NCBI RefSeq assembly: GCF_030247195.1
Contig: NC_080672.1
Coordinates: 12,090,001 to 12,154,000, forward strand
Origin: Topomyia yanbarensis
Taxonomy: Eukaryota > Arthropoda > Insecta > Diptera > Culicidae
Reading direction: 5' to 3'
DNA length: 64,000 bases
Each line of letters starts with the position of its first letter. Position 1 is the stretch's first letter. Shown here piece after piece: positions 48,978-61,534 of this stretch. A program made the translations under genes and the position numbers. The notes under the pieces were generated by a model that had not been told where the DNA came from, searched no databases, and was given only the letters and a program-made list of their open reading frames with translations.

Positions 48978-50450
48978 TTTTACACTAAGCCTACTATTTG
49001 CACGTACAACACCCAAAAAAATAGCACTAATTAACTAGTGCAATGTATGATAGCGCACACCGTCTACTACGATGTGAAATCAGATGCTTTCTCGGTCAAC
49101 GAAACAGAATCATCACCTCATCACTGGTAACAAATAGAAACTATCTTCACTATCGCGCTATGACAATGGTCACTGGGATCGTGGCGTCATGTTACTGCTC
49201 GGTGACACTTCCAAAGTAAACAAATTGCACAAATTACTCAACTCCCGTCTAAAACAGCTTACTTTCTATACACCGCACGAATTTTTTTCTGATGGAATTA
49301 ACAAAGTTTACACCCGCAAACGATGGGCGATCCTGATTACATACTGAAGGCAAATTAATAGAAAATAATCTTGTGTACACATCAGTCAGAAAGCACGAAG
49401 CACCGCAAACGGACAGAAGACGCAGGCCGACCGAAGATGACCGAATTACGACGGAAGGAGCGACATCAGTACTGATCCACACTAGCGTAACGTTTGAAAC
49501 GACTCGGCCCTGTCCAGAGCCAGTGGAGTCTACTGAACGAAATTCGAATCAAATAATGAATTAAAATCGAATCCCCTGGGTGTTGGTAATTACTAACACA
49601 CAGGTTCAACCAGTGCGGACCGGAGAGAAGTGTGCGTCACCTACACACACACCGTTACGCGCTGATCGAAAACGGAACTTTGCGTGAGTGTGAACTTGCG
49701 GTTGTAGTAGTCTTCAATGAATTTTGACAGCACCGAGGGAGCGGACAGTAGCGAATCTCGAAGAAAAGTTCAAAACATCAGGGATTGTCAAACGATTTTC
49801 GCAATAGAAATCGTATTAGATCAATAACGAAGTGAAAGCAGATTTCCTCGGACTCCTATCGTCAAACTGATTGTTTTTGAGTCGATTTGTGTAAATCAGT
49901 ACTTTTTTCGCTTTTCACTTCATCTTTAGCCCGTTTGCATCTGCTTCGGTCCTTTCAACACGCGCAGCATTCTGCAAGCTATGGGTTGATGAAAAAACAG
50001 CCTCACTTTTTTCACTGTTTTCTTTATCGAAAATTACACTTTCTGCTGCACTCGTTGTAGGTACTGAGGACACTTGAGATTTCTATGAATGCTAAACTGA
50101 AAAACTTTTGACAAAACTGATTTATTCTGCTAAAAACTACAACAACATCTCTCTTCACGAGCAGCAAAGCAATCTCTATGCTGCTGGGATCCACAGCCTG
50201 TGTTCCGACCGCCTGTGTGCTTCCATCCACGGAAAGAGGGCGTATGTTGGCTGTGTGTGCGTGCGCGCCCATCTCGAAAGGTATGCAACCAGTGTGACAC
50301 ATGCGCATCATCAACCGCCTACAGTTATTCTGCCCATGCATCACCGCACATACCGTCACTGAACTGAAAGGATTGCTCGGGCCGCTCGCTCGCTCGCTCG
50401 TCGCAGCGCAGCCTACTGCTGTGTAGTTGCTGAATGGTGCCAGGCCAACT
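48978..50450 (-). promoter_or_regulatory. Mkp3: Probable 5' UTR and promoter region of Mkp3
   Basis: Unique sequence upstream of the start codon on the minus strand, with more CG dinucleotides than the repeats around it and no recognised transposon. A CTCG run sits at about 50,387-50,400, next to TTCAGTTCAGTG (minus strand, about 50,358-50,369), which carries two insect initiator-like TCAGT words. I see no convincing TATA box or DPE at the right spacing, so the start site is not assigned. Confidence 0.35.
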
Positions 50451-53112
50451 GGCCCTATATCTATGCAACAGTTTAAAATTGCATTCTTATGTCCGTGGCA
50501 ACTAGTATAGGCTACGACGAGAGCCGTTCTTGGTGTATTGGTGGCTCAGCAAATTTGAAGGACAAATTTATGTACCGTGCCGGCCTTCCGCCACCCACCG
50601 GCATTAAGCAGCGGCAGAAGCAGCAGGCATTACACTGCACATGCTGCTCTCGCCTTTTTTGGGGGAAAAACATGGTACATATGGCGAACAAACTGGAATA
50701 TGTAGTTATGTTCCATGCCTCGACACAGCACGCTCTGTCGGATGACCTTCGGTTGCGAAATTTTTGCCGAGGATGCCGAGGCCCGGCTCGGCGTGTTGAG
50801 AAGGTCGAGATGCACTCCCATCAGACAGACTGTCTCCCGGGAAATGTACGTGGCACGGTTCGGTGAATGCAGCGAAGCGTAAGCATAGTAATATTTACTA
50901 ATCGGTTCCGTTTAAAGTCAGGGATACAAGTTACTACAGTATCATTTTTCTGCTGTAGGAGTCCTTTAATGAGTTTGTACAATTTAAAGCGACTAAAACA
51001 AATATTTATTTTTCTTGATTAAAATTCTTATATTTTGTGCTTTACAGAGTTTCCTTCATGCAAATAGGAATTCATTTAAATTTGTATTCTCTTCTAACTT
51101 TTCTAGGGCCGAATTTAAAATAATACTCAATAATTGTTGATGGAGCAAATTCAAATCTTGCGAGTTGAAAAGTAGAAATAAAAGGGTGGGCGTTGCGTAA
51201 CCGCATCGAAAAATTTTTTATTAGAAAATAGAAGTATAAGAAGTAGCTGTAATGAACATATTTGTAAAACGTGATTCCGCAATGGAATTTATGAATCTTA
51301 CGAATTCCCAAAAAACCATTGGTTCTTCTCCCCACCGGCAGGTGAGTCCCGGTGTCCGTTGTAGGTTGTTCAAACTGACTGAACTAATATTCATATTCAA
51401 AAGGATATTTCAGGGTTTGTTTGAATAGTGAGTTGATAATTTCAAAAAAGTGTCCATTAATGATATATCCAACAGTGAATTCGAACAATTCATTAGTTGA
51501 ACTTTGCTATCTTTCTACCCAAGGAAAAAATGGATTAATACCAATCTGCCCAAGCAACATTTTAAATTTTGGCGTAGGTTTGAAGTAGAAAACTCTGAAT
51601 GCCCTAGTTTTATCTGTCTGCCCTGGTGTCCTAGGATATCAAGGAAAACTCTTGATCTGTCCTGGTTTTTTGACGTAGAACTATGTTTTTGTTTTCGATA
51701 TGGTAGTGCACTTTGCAAATTCAACAAAAAATTTGTTTGGCGGTTAGGTCGTTGGAGACAGACTGTTATTATGCCGCTCTCAGCCGACTGCTTTCAGCTT
51801 TGGAAATCACAATGAAACTCCCGTACCCAAGCGACGGTTTTACTCCCGCTTACTGTGTGTGGGGAAGATTAAGTTAAGTTTTTATTTATTTGCTAAATCA
51901 CGACTGGTCGTATCGAATGTTGTTGTCGTTTAATGCTGTGTTGTTGAGTTCTAGTTAGAGTTGTTATTGTATCGCTACTTACTTGAAGTTGTTGTTTAAA
52001 ACAAGGAACTTATTTGAACTCTTTGCAGAATATAATGTTTTATCCATTCCATATTGTCGAATATGCAATAGTTGAGGTTATTTTTTTAATTTTTGATTGT
52101 AGAGGTTTTAATCGTAAGGTCATAAAATTGATGCGCGTTTCTTTGGTGTTAAATAACTCAATTTATTTTTGGAGAAACCGACCGCACAATATTTCGATTA
52201 TTATTATACAACCAACTATATTAGCAAATTCATTAATATTTTCGTCAAAATATTCTATATTTAGAAGTACAGTTCTACGTAACCAATTTTTTCATTAAGC
52301 TGTCCCTTGTTGTTTTCCATTGAGTGGGCCCTGCCCAGTTCCACTACCCACTCTGCCAAAGCCCTCGTGTCCAATTCTACCGCCAAATACGCGCGAGTCG
52401 AGCTACTATCCGGGAGTATTCGCCGCTCAGAGTTTCACAGCGCCTTCGTGTGGCAAACAGATTATATCCCTACAGTATAGCCATCCTCTATCGTCACGAA
52501 ATGCGCCAATCACCACGGCTGTTCGGCCATCTATGGAAGCTGTCCTTCAATGTCAGCTTCTTTCACCGAACAGCCTAGATAAGCCGTGTAGTGTCGGTAG
52601 TGGTTGTTTCAACTGGCTAAGAATTACACTACTGACTACCTGTTCCAGTGGTAAAAATACACCAAACAGGGAACCCCAATTCCATAGTGTCATGCGACCC
52701 GTGCTATGGGTGAAATTGTTGAGGGGGTTTAAAATATTCTCAATGGCGAACGGAGCCTGAGAAGAGTTGGGAGAAATCCCCAGTATGCTGCATTACGCAG
52801 CGGAACGTTCACTCTACACACCGAAGTTTTTTTCACCGATGATCCGCTTAATTTTTCCGAATTTTTGTTGGCTGGGGGTTTGCTGAGACTCTCGGTTGAT
52901 GGTAGTTCGGTGAAGTTTTGTTGAGTTTTGAATATCAAATTTCGATGTGTACCGATGAATCTGCCCAGAGGCAAATCGTGGGGATCAGATGATCGTGTCC
53001 CATTTAAATCTGATATGGCTCGCTATATGCGTTAACATCCCAACTCGCTTGGTGTCCTCTAGTTGTTGTGAAATTTATGTTGGATATGAAATGTACAGTT
53101 CTCTAATCAACA
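50451..53112. other. Upstream intergenic stretch
   Basis: No domain recognised. The open frame 50,489-50,866 and the frames at 52,320-52,760 resemble no known family. The part from about 52,300 could be the UTR or first ORF of the LOA element that follows, but no zinc-knuckle motif is visible. Confidence 0.35.
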
Positions 53113-55495
53113 ATGGTTAGAATAGCACAAATCAATCTTCAACATAAACGTACAGCAACTATGAATTTATCTTGACTCATGCAGGAAGGTAAAGCTCCCA
53201 TAGCATTGGTTCAAGAACCGTATTTCCATAAAGGAAACTTCTATTTTGGAAAGTTACTTTACACTGCCTTCATTGCTTACAACAAGGCAGGCATGACTAA
53301 CCCACGTCAAATGCCTCGTGCTTGCATTCTTGCAAATAAGGCTATTGACGCGTGTCTCATATCGGAGCTCACAACTCGCGATATCTGTGTTGTCACAGTT
53401 ACATTGACTATCGAAAACGTAGACAAAAAATATATATATATTGTTCAGCATATCTACCGCATAACGAGTCATCTCCTTCTGATGATTTCAAAAGCGTTGT
53501 ATCATATTCAGTAATGCGAATGCTCATCACATCATTTGGAGCAGCTTAGACATCAATCTGAGAGGCTCTGAATTGATGGAGTACATAAGTAGTACAAATC
53601 TCCATATTCTGAATGTGGGAAACCGACCAACTTTTGCGAGGTCTGGGAGGGAGGAGGTGTTAGACATAACACTTTGCTCTGATAGAATTTTGCATGAACT
53701 GGGAAATTGGCAGGTTCCAAATGAAACTGAACCGTCTCTATCCGATCATAAATATATATTTTTCGATCATTTTGATGTCACCTTCAATGTGGTGACATAT
53801 CGTAATCCTAAATCTACAAACTGGGACCTCTTTTTGGAAAACTTGGCGACTAAATTTCATGGATATTTTCCAACAATTAGTCATCTAGACGACTTAGATG
53901 ACGTCGTGGATACGACAAACTCATTCATATTAGCATCCTACGAAGAAGCTTGTCCACTTCGTACTGTTAAATCGACTAGGGGAACCCCTTGGTGGAGGGC
54001 TGAGCTTGAAAGAATGAAGAAAGTTATGAGAAGAGCTTGGAACCGGCGTCAGCGTGATGACTCCAGGGCTTTCAGGTTAGCTCGTAGTGCATATAAGAAA
54101 TGTCTTAGATCTGCAGAACGGGCTGGCTGGCAAAGCCAATGCACTAATGTCTGTAGTCTGAACGAGGCTAGCAGATTAAATAAAATTCTCTCCAAATCGA
54201 ATGATTTTCAGATGAAATCCTTAAAAACCAGAGATGGTGTTTATGTGACGGACGAAAAAGATGTTGTTTATTGTCTCTTCGACACACACCCTATTCAGGT
54301 TGTATCGATCCGGAGTTGAACAATGTTCACAGATCTCATTCTGGTGATTCGGACTCGTAGGCGTTAGCACGCACATTGCTTTCCACTGGATCGGTCAAGT
54401 GGGCAGTTGACAGCTTTGTTCCATACAAATCACCCGGAAAAGATGGAATACTTCCCGTGCTACTGCAAAAGGAATTTGATATTCTTAAACCTGTCTTGAA
54501 AAATATTATGCTTTCCAGTCTTGCTACCGGGTATATCCCGAAAGCATGGCGAGAAATAACTGTTAGATTTATTCCCAAAGGGGGGCGCTCAAGCTATGAA
54601 GAAGCCAAGAGTTTTAGGCCTATCAGCTTAAGTTCTTTTCTTCTGAAAGCTTTGGAACGGATAATCGATCATCACATCAGGAACGTTAGTTTAGTTGAAT
54701 ATCCACTGCACAAAATGCAACATGCATATCAGTGTGGGAAATCCACGATCACTCTGCTTCACGATGTTGTTTACAACATTGAGAAAGCCTTTTCGCTCAA
54801 GCAATCTAGCTTGGGTGTATTCCTAGATATTGAGGGTGCTTTTGACAATGTGTCCTTCTCGTCTATTCTGGAAGCGACGCGCGGTCATGGGATACCTGCA
54901 TGTATCTCAGGTTGGATAAACGCAATGCTTAGTAACCGCATACTTTGCTCGTCACTGCGACAGGCTGAGATACGGAAGTTGAGTATTTGCGGTTGTCCTC
55001 AGGGCGGCGTTCTGTCACCTTTGTTATGGAACTTAGTAGCTGACGGCTTGTTGAAGAAACTCAATGAGCTTGGATTTCCAACCTACGGGTTTGCTGACGA
55101 TTACCAATACTAATTACTGGATTTTGCATCGGAACAATCTTTGACTTAATGTAACAGGCATTAAGAGCTGTCGAACAGTGGTGTCGACAAGTTAAACTAT
55201 CAGTTAACCCAAGCAAAACTTCAATGGTTTTTTTCACGAAGAAGCGAATAACAACCGGGGTTCGTCCCTTGCAGTTCTTTGATTGTGAGCTACTGTGTGC
55301 AGATCAAGTCAAATACGTTGGAGTCATATTGGATTCCAAACTGAATTGGTCTGCTCACATTGAGTTCAGAGTCAAGAAACCGTGCATGGTCTTCGGGCAG
55401 TGCAGAGGAACTTTTGGAAAGACCTGGGGTCTCAAACCTAAATACATCTATTGGATTTACACGACAATTGTACGTCCAATACTGTCATACGCCCA
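53113..55495 (+). mobile_element. LOA-like non-LTR retrotransposon, 3' part replaced
   Basis: ORF2 starts at 53,113 with MVRIAQINLQ, a typical endonuclease start, followed by ALVQEPYF near 53,200. An in-frame stop lies near 53,173. The late endonuclease SLSDHKYI lies near 53,740, then a basic linker (TPWWRAELERMKK). Reverse transcriptase has YKSPGKDGI near 54,430, FRPISLSSF, GVFLDIEGAFDNV (motif A) near 54,815, CPQGGVLSPLLWNL (motif B) near 55,000 and YGFADD (motif C) near 55,090. The thumb (NPSKTSMVFF, KYVGVILD) ends in RPILSYA at about 55,490. The frame changes at least twice. RNase H and the C-terminal knuckle are absent because BEL sequence begins at once. Motif B in the CPQGG form fits LOA/R1-group elements. 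Confidence 0.85.
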
Positions 55496-56700
55496 CATTC
55501 GTCGATGCCAGTGAGGATGGTTACGCAGCCAGGTGTATCTAGTGTATCTACGATTCTGGCAAGGCAGCCGTTTAGAGTGTTCAATCGTTGCGGCGAAATC
55601 ACGGGTGGCCCCTCTCAAGTTTGTTATGATACCGAGGTTTGCACTTCAAGCAGCGGTTACAGGAGCGCGACTTGCGAATATGGTAACCAATAGTTTATCA
55701 TTCAAGGTGAACGAACGGTACTTTTGGACTGACTCTCGTGACGTACTGAGCTGGTTTCGGTCCGATCACCGGCGATATTCGCAGTTTGTGGCCTTTCATG
55801 TCAGCGACATCTTGGAACCAGCGAAATATGCGAACTGGAGGATGGTCGGCACGAAGTAGAATGTGGCGGATGAAGCAACGTCTGCCGGACCTTGGAATTG
55901 ACAGTCGATGGCTTAAGAGTCCGAATTTTCTATGGCAAGAACGTGACAACTGGCCAGTTGAACCATTTACGACCGGAACTACTAAGGAAGGGATACGTTC
56001 CCACATATTCCATTATAGAGTTATCATGAAACCGTGTGTCAACGCAGAGTACTTCGGCTACTGGAAACGATTGGTCGGTACAGTAGGTTTCGTGTTTCGA
56101 TTCTTGAGCAACTATCGGAGCAAAGTAACTGGTATCCAACGTAAACTTGGCCTTCTATCCAGCATAGAATTACAGCAAGCATCGAACACCTTCTCAGAAA
56201 AGCGCAGAGAGAATCATTTCCAGAAAAAAGTGTCCATTCTTTCAAACAGAAAAGCTACTACAATGACACTCCCTAAGCAGAGCGCAATATACACAATGAA
56301 ACCATTCTTAGACGAAAATCAGATGAAGCGAATGTTTGGTACAATCAGCAGGTGCGAGTATGCCATAATGGACGCGCAGAATCCTGTCGTACTTCCAAAA
56401 GATCATCACACCACGAAGCTAATTATTAGAGACTACCATGAACGTTTTCATCATTGTAATAATGAAACCGTGATTATCGAACTACGACAGGAATTCAGGA
56501 TACCGAAGCTGCGAGTTGTATATCGAAACGTGAGGACAAACTGTCAGAAATGCAAGAGTCAGCGAGCAATTTCCCAGCCCCCTTCGATGGGTGATCTCCC
56601 AAAGGTTGGGCTGTCGGCCTTCTGCAGACCGTTCACGTTCGTGGGCGTACTTTGGCCCTATCATGATTTGCAGCTTTTGCAGTCATTATGGTCTGAGCGA
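55496..56700 (+). mobile_element. BEL/Pao pol fragment fused to the LOA element
   Basis: RNase H starts with TFVDASEDGYAA near 55,498 and continues with SIVAAKSRVAPLK, LQAAV, ERYFWTDSRDVL and RSDHRRYSQFVA. After a frame change near 55,855 come PDLGIDSRW, a QRNHF-type spacer, LPKDHHTTKLII, an integrase finger (DYHERFHH followed by NCQKCK) and the SAFCRPFTFVGV segment at the start of the integrase core near 56,640. The match stops near 56,660 with a small deletion where D-Y-F-G should read. The rest of integrase and both LTRs are missing. It is not the same copy as the BEL remnant at 23-24.7 kb, which lies in the other orientation. Confidence 0.85.
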
Positions 56701-58430
56701 GTTTTTCTTAGCGGTGCAAGCTGGGACTTACTAGAGTCCTCATCTCCAAGACTGTGGTTCCTCCCGTAGTGTGTGGCTTGACAATAACGGGCTCTCGTCA
56801 GTCACCAGCACGAGGCTCGCCGACTTTCCTCGTGGTACAGTAAACCGGGGAACTTCTTGGATTACGGATCACTTCGTTCGACGCGCGTAGTTCCTTCCCG
56901 TCCCGGGCACGAGGTCGTTTTAGTAACCGTCTACGCCGGATCACCCAAAAAAAAAACTCTTAAATCGCCACTCGTCCTGTCTTGTCACTCTTCGCTTCTT
57001 CGGCTTCTTCCGCGGGACCTTTGCTTACGACCGGTTTCAATTTTTGCGGGATCGGTTTGGCGGACGTCCGTTCGTGACCGTTTTCTAACACTTTCTGTCA
57101 TGCTTTTCTGTCTTCACGTATTTCCTTCTTCCACGCTCTTTTTTTCCCCTTTTCTTTTCCCGGAACTGTCCCCAGAGATCAGGGGCACCACCATCGTGGA
57201 TAGGTGATGTTCATATGGTAGAGATGTGAGCCATATATGCCGTCCACGCAACTATGTTGGTAATTAATTATTTGGCCTCCTTTCCGTGGGATATGTCATT
57301 GTTTCCCATTATTGCTCCCGATTCGTCGGTAACATACTGGGTCACGTAGGAAGGAATATATTCAAGAATAACGATTTTAAAATTTGTCGCGAAAATTTAT
57401 TGTTTTTGTCAACATTGCAAATGTATAAGTAACAGCTACATTTTAACCCTAAATACATAAAGAGTACATTGGGAAGACAAAAAGCCCATATACTTCACCA
57501 AATAGTTAGATCTAACTATTCTGGTACTATTCACCAAATATGTTACTTCCATTTGATCAATCAATTACCTTGGTCTGTTAATTCATGTCCCATAAATAAG
57601 CTACAACGGTTTACAAAGGCGAAAAATTGACAGCTTAATGGGAAAAGCTCAGAACAGTGGTGTGCATTATGCTTTGCCAAATGAAAGAGTTTATAGTTTT
57701 CTCATTTAAACTCAGCAGGGAGGTCTGGTTTCAACGTATACTAGTGTTTCTATAAAAGCCTATCGCAACTCAGCTCCCTAACGAATTGACCGTAAAATTG
57801 TGTATTTTCTTATGCCGGACAAAATCTTAGAATATTTTAAAATATCAAAAAAGCCCAGAAAAGTTATTATGAAAAAAGTGATTTTCAGGGGTGTATCATA
57901 GAAAACTCCTCAAATGTCCATTAAAACCAAAACATAGATACAGTAAAGCAGTTTTTATTATATTCCCTATAACTTAACTGAAAACAGTTTTTTATTATTT
58001 ATATAAATTCACTTCTCAGTTTTATTGGAATTAATCACCAAACTAATGCTTTAATAAATTGGGGAATATTTATGGACAAACTTTGCTGAAGACACTCTAG
58101 CTCGAAAATCGTTTTTTCGAGGTCAAAACAATTTCGATCACGTTTTTGCCCATTTGGAAACACTGTGCAACGGTGCGGTGAGACTCACTTCTTGTTTATT
58201 ACCCAGCCCCCAGGCTGAAGCTGCCTGTGTCGAGGCCGGGAAGTATTCCGGTGGGAGGCGGCCGTGTTGCGCTCAAAAGAGCCCTACTTTTCCTCGAAAA
58301 AACATCCGGGTTTTGGGCTGACCATGGAGTGATCGGGGACCCAACATCGACATCAGCATAAATGGAAAAGTCAAAGCAGGCGATCCTACTAAGCTCGCAC
58401 GTGTTGAATTGTTAACTCATTAACCAAAGG
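56701..58430. other. Gene-free stretch
   Basis: No coding domain. From about 56,760 to 57,200 the sequence is T/C-rich with TTCTTCGGCTTCTTCCGC-type words. A GC-rich block near 58,190-58,300 could be transposon UTR. None is assigned. Confidence 0.35.
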
Positions 58431-59130
58431 TACGCCAATCACCTACAAATCTTTACGGACGGCTCGAAGTTGAATGATGAGTTGGGAGCAGGCGTTAGCG
58501 GAATCGGCGCTGATCTTTCGCTTCGCCTGCCAGCATTTTGCTCCGTCTTCTCAACCATAGCGGCTGCAATCTTTGATGCAATCGCCAATAAATCTGCCGT
58601 CACTCCCACGGCTGTCTTCTCAGATTCGCTTTCGGTCGGCTTGATACGTGGACTTCCAGGCATCCTTACGTACAGGGACTTGAAGCATGATCTGAGTCAT
58701 CGGACGCAAAGCTCGTACTCTAATATTCCAATATCCAAAAAAGATCCTACAGGACATCATTAGAGAATTTAAAAGAAAGATCGCAACCAACTTCACCATT
58801 CAATGGCAAGTATCCCAGGAATACCTACAAAAATTTAAAGGCGCTCATGAAAAATTGATTGATCCGGACAACATGCTGAATCAAAACGCTCTTTCCATAC
58901 TCCGGGTGGGATATATACCAGGATCACCCACGCGCTATTTCACGTGTTGATCCACCGATATATATCATTTTCAGTCTGTTAGGAGCAAGACTTGAAATTT
59001 CAATATCCAGGCTGAAAACCATTGCTCTGGGCGACTGAGCCTCGAGGTTAAAGCCTGCAAATAAATGGTAAATGATAAATGCATTCGTTGGCGGATGCGG
59101 AAATCCAAATTCACAGTAAATCAAATTGAG
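58431..59130 (+). mobile_element. I-like non-LTR RNase H and 3' end
   Basis: Plus-strand translation gives IFTDGSKLNDELGAG near 58,448, AAAIFDAI near 58,565 and SDSLSVGL near 58,622, the three acidic segments of a non-LTR RNase H. After a frame change come IATNFTIQWQ and a LSILRVGY block near 58,895, typical of what follows RNase H in I-type elements. A GAGGTTAAAGCCTGCAAATA segment and TAAATG-type repeats near 59,045-59,085 look like the 3' end. It is 5'-truncated and frame-broken. Confidence 0.65.
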
Positions 59131-59134
59131 ACTA

Positions 59135-59147
59135 CTGTTTACCAGGG
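59135..59147. repeat. Left flank: MITE duplication plus first bases of MITE
   Basis: CTGTTTACCAGGG. The first eight bases are the target duplication of the hAT-type MITE; the last five are the start of the MITE. The whole 13-mer also serves as the left target duplication of the LOA copy (right copy CTGTCTACCAGGG at 60,482-60,494). Confidence 0.75.
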
Positions 59148-60481
59148 TCGACTGCTCTAAGGTGTTTTATACTGACGGATCAAACCTTGAAGGGTCCACT
59201 TGCTTCGGTATTTTCAATCAAAAGTTCACCGCCTCCTACAAACTCAGTGAACCTGCTTCAGTTTAAGCCGCAGAACTAGCTGCTATTCAATACACCCTTG
59301 GGGCCATTGACACACTACCCACAGACCATTACTTTATCGTTTTGGATAGCCTCAGTTCCATTGACGCTATTCGCTCGATAAAACATGGAAAGCACTTCTC
59401 GTATTTTTTGGAGAAAATATGGGAGCTACCGAGTGCTTTATCTGACAAATCTTTCCAGATTACTTTGCTGCATTCCGGGCAATGAGAAGGCGGACTCCTC
59501 AGCTAAAGTGGGTGCCCTAGAAAGTGACGTTTATGAAAGACCAATTGGCTTCAGCGAATTTTTCAGTATTACTCATCAGAGAATCGAACGTTGGAAAACA
59601 CGTGGAGCAATGGGAAGTTAGGAAGGTGGTTACATTCGATTGTCCCCAAGGTATCGACGAAACCTTGGTTCAAGGGGATGGATGTGGGTTGTGACTTCAC
59701 TCGTGTGATGTTCCGACTCATGGCAAATCAGTACACGCTGGATGCACATCTCCGGCGTATTGGGCTCGTGGATAGTGGTATCTGCGTTTGGGGCGACGGC
59801 TATCACAACATCGAGCACATTGTCTGGGCGTGCACCGAGTACAGTTCCACCAGGTCTCGGCTAATGGATAACCTGCGGGCCCGAGGAAGACCAACCAACG
59901 TCCCGGTTCGAGATGTGCTGGCAAGCCGCGATCTCCTCTATATGTCCCTCGTATACACCTTCGTAAAAACCATCAATTTGCAAATTTAACTGCCGCTTCT
60001 TATCATTCTCAGAAGCACCCTCTTCCACCTGTACCATACACCCACGAAGGTTTGATGCGACTCCAAGGCGACACAAAACATCTCTGTCGAATGAGCCAAC
60101 AAACACGGGACCTACAGCACGAACATCAAACGCGCAACTCGAAGTGTTGCTGATCCACATCTGAGCTGTACTACGAAATAGTCTAGAGAAACCTATGCCG
60201 TCTTGAGGAGGACCACCCAGCGTCCCAGTATGTGATTCTTCCTGATGATGGCCATCCGAGTCTGTAATCTATGCCGTTGATCTCACGATGCCTGAAACTG
60301 AAAGTTTATAATTTTCTCCCCCCTGTCATCTTTGTACACCCTACCTCCCCTGACTCTTATACGCAGTATAAAAAAGCAATATGTAATCCCCTAGTTTTAA
60401 ATAATTTAAAATGCAAAACAAAACAAATTTGAACCTAACACAAACGTGCCTTATCAAATAAACGAATTGAATAAAAAAATG
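59148..60481 (+). mobile_element. LOA-like 3' fragment inserted in a MITE end
   Basis: The fragment starts in RNase H (VFYTDGSNLEGS near 59,160), then AAELAAIQYTLG and VLDSLSSIDAI. Frame changes lead to WLHSIVPKVSTKPWF near 59,630 and RVMFRLMANQYTLDAHL near 59,705. The C-terminal cysteine-histidine motif (C-x-W-G-D-x6-H-x4-C-type, near 59,790-59,830) follows, and the frame ends at 59,989. The tail is AATAAACGAATTGAATAAAA at about 60,459. It is bounded by a 13-bp target duplication with one mismatch, so it is a 5'-truncated retroposed copy. Confidence 0.85.
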
Positions 60482-60716
60482 CTGTCTACCAGGGATGAAA
60501 TCTGTGTTTCGGTCAAAAAAATCTATTTACCATCTGTGATGACTAAAATCTGTGATAAATTTCCAAAAAATCTGTGAAAAATCACAATATTTCCAAAAAT
60601 CTTTAAAATTTTCATCAGAATATCAAAAATCTGTCATCTGTGAAAAAGAATCTGTTATCGAAAATTGTGAAAAAATCTGTGATATTACAGAAACATCTGT
60701 GAATATGGTAACCCTG
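60482..60716. mobile_element. hAT-type MITE body, CAGGGATG family, interrupted copy
   Basis: From CAGGGATGAAAT at 60,490 to the inverted end reading CAGGGTTACCAT from 60,716. The right target duplication CTGTTTAC (60,717-60,724) matches CTGTTTAC at 59,135-59,142 perfectly, beyond the LOA insertion. Repeated ATCTGTGA words fill the body, as in the 7,774-8,057 copy. Confidence 0.75.
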
Positions 60717-60724
60717 CTGTTTAC

Positions 60725-61391
60725 TAGTTTCTCGCATCTATGTATCTGTAGTCAAAGCAGGGGAAGACCCCTTTTCAAGAAGCAATTAAAAAAAGCGCCG
60801 CCTACCTCGAAGTTGACCACATTGTCAAAGGATGCTGTCGCTGGAGTGTCGGAAGTTAATTCTGTTCATCTTCTTTTCCCATATCTTGGCTGCTGCACTT
60901 TGCGTTGCCAAATCTTTCTTGCTGTCGGCTTCTTCGTGCATGACAGTATCAACAGCTGGACAAAACAAACTGAATAGCTGATGAACTGGTTCTTGCACGT
61001 CCTTTTATTGATGAGTCTGGAAGCCTGCTGCGCACAACAACCGATCGCCTCTTTTTACGGATTAGAAAAATCTATTTAAAAAACTACAAGGGGCAGCCCT
61101 ATGGGGTTGCACGAACTGTAGACGTAGGACTATACTACTTAATGTAAAATATTTATTTTCTTAGTACTTAGTGTGTGGGAAAAACACCAGGACCGGTGAA
61201 GAAAAATCAAATTTTAGACAATATAATCACATCTCATGTAATGAACAAGCTCTAGTTGCTCTCAAACAGATCCTAAAAGTTCAAACACCCATGGATAACC
61301 CCAAGTTTGTAGATGTGTTTCGATGCCACAGGATTGTGAAATGGTTAATATTACGTCATGAAAATTCAATTCTTCCGTTACATTTTTTTTG
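60725..61391. other. Gene-free stretch
   Basis: No gene. A block near 61,088-61,130 (CAAGGGGCAGCCCTATGGGG, then GTAGACGTAGGACTA) shares the GACGTAGGACTA word with the SINE near 62,835, so SINE-related sequence may be present. Confidence 0.35.
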
Positions 61392-61503
61392 CCTGCAAAA
61401 TGCCCTGTGTGTATGCAAAGCTCATAATTTGTTGGGATTTCAGCATTGATCGGAAAATGCTTTCTAACGCTGCGCATTGCATACATACAGGACATTTTGC
61501 AGG
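61392..61503. mobile_element. Foldback MITE, 29-bp arms
   Basis: CCTGCAAAATGCCCTGTGTG at 61,392-61,411, continuing to 61,420, is matched by an inverted copy at 61,475-61,503 with a few differences. The loop is about 54 bases. It is a small hairpin-type non-autonomous element. Confidence 0.65.
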
Positions 61504-61534
61504 TCACCAGAATCTGTTCATTTTACCCACTCGC

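Noticed and set aside
48978..49016. Start of Mkp3 further upstream, giving a 13-residue extension
   Set aside because: The upstream frame contains no ATG; the ATG at 48,977 has a good dipteran context.
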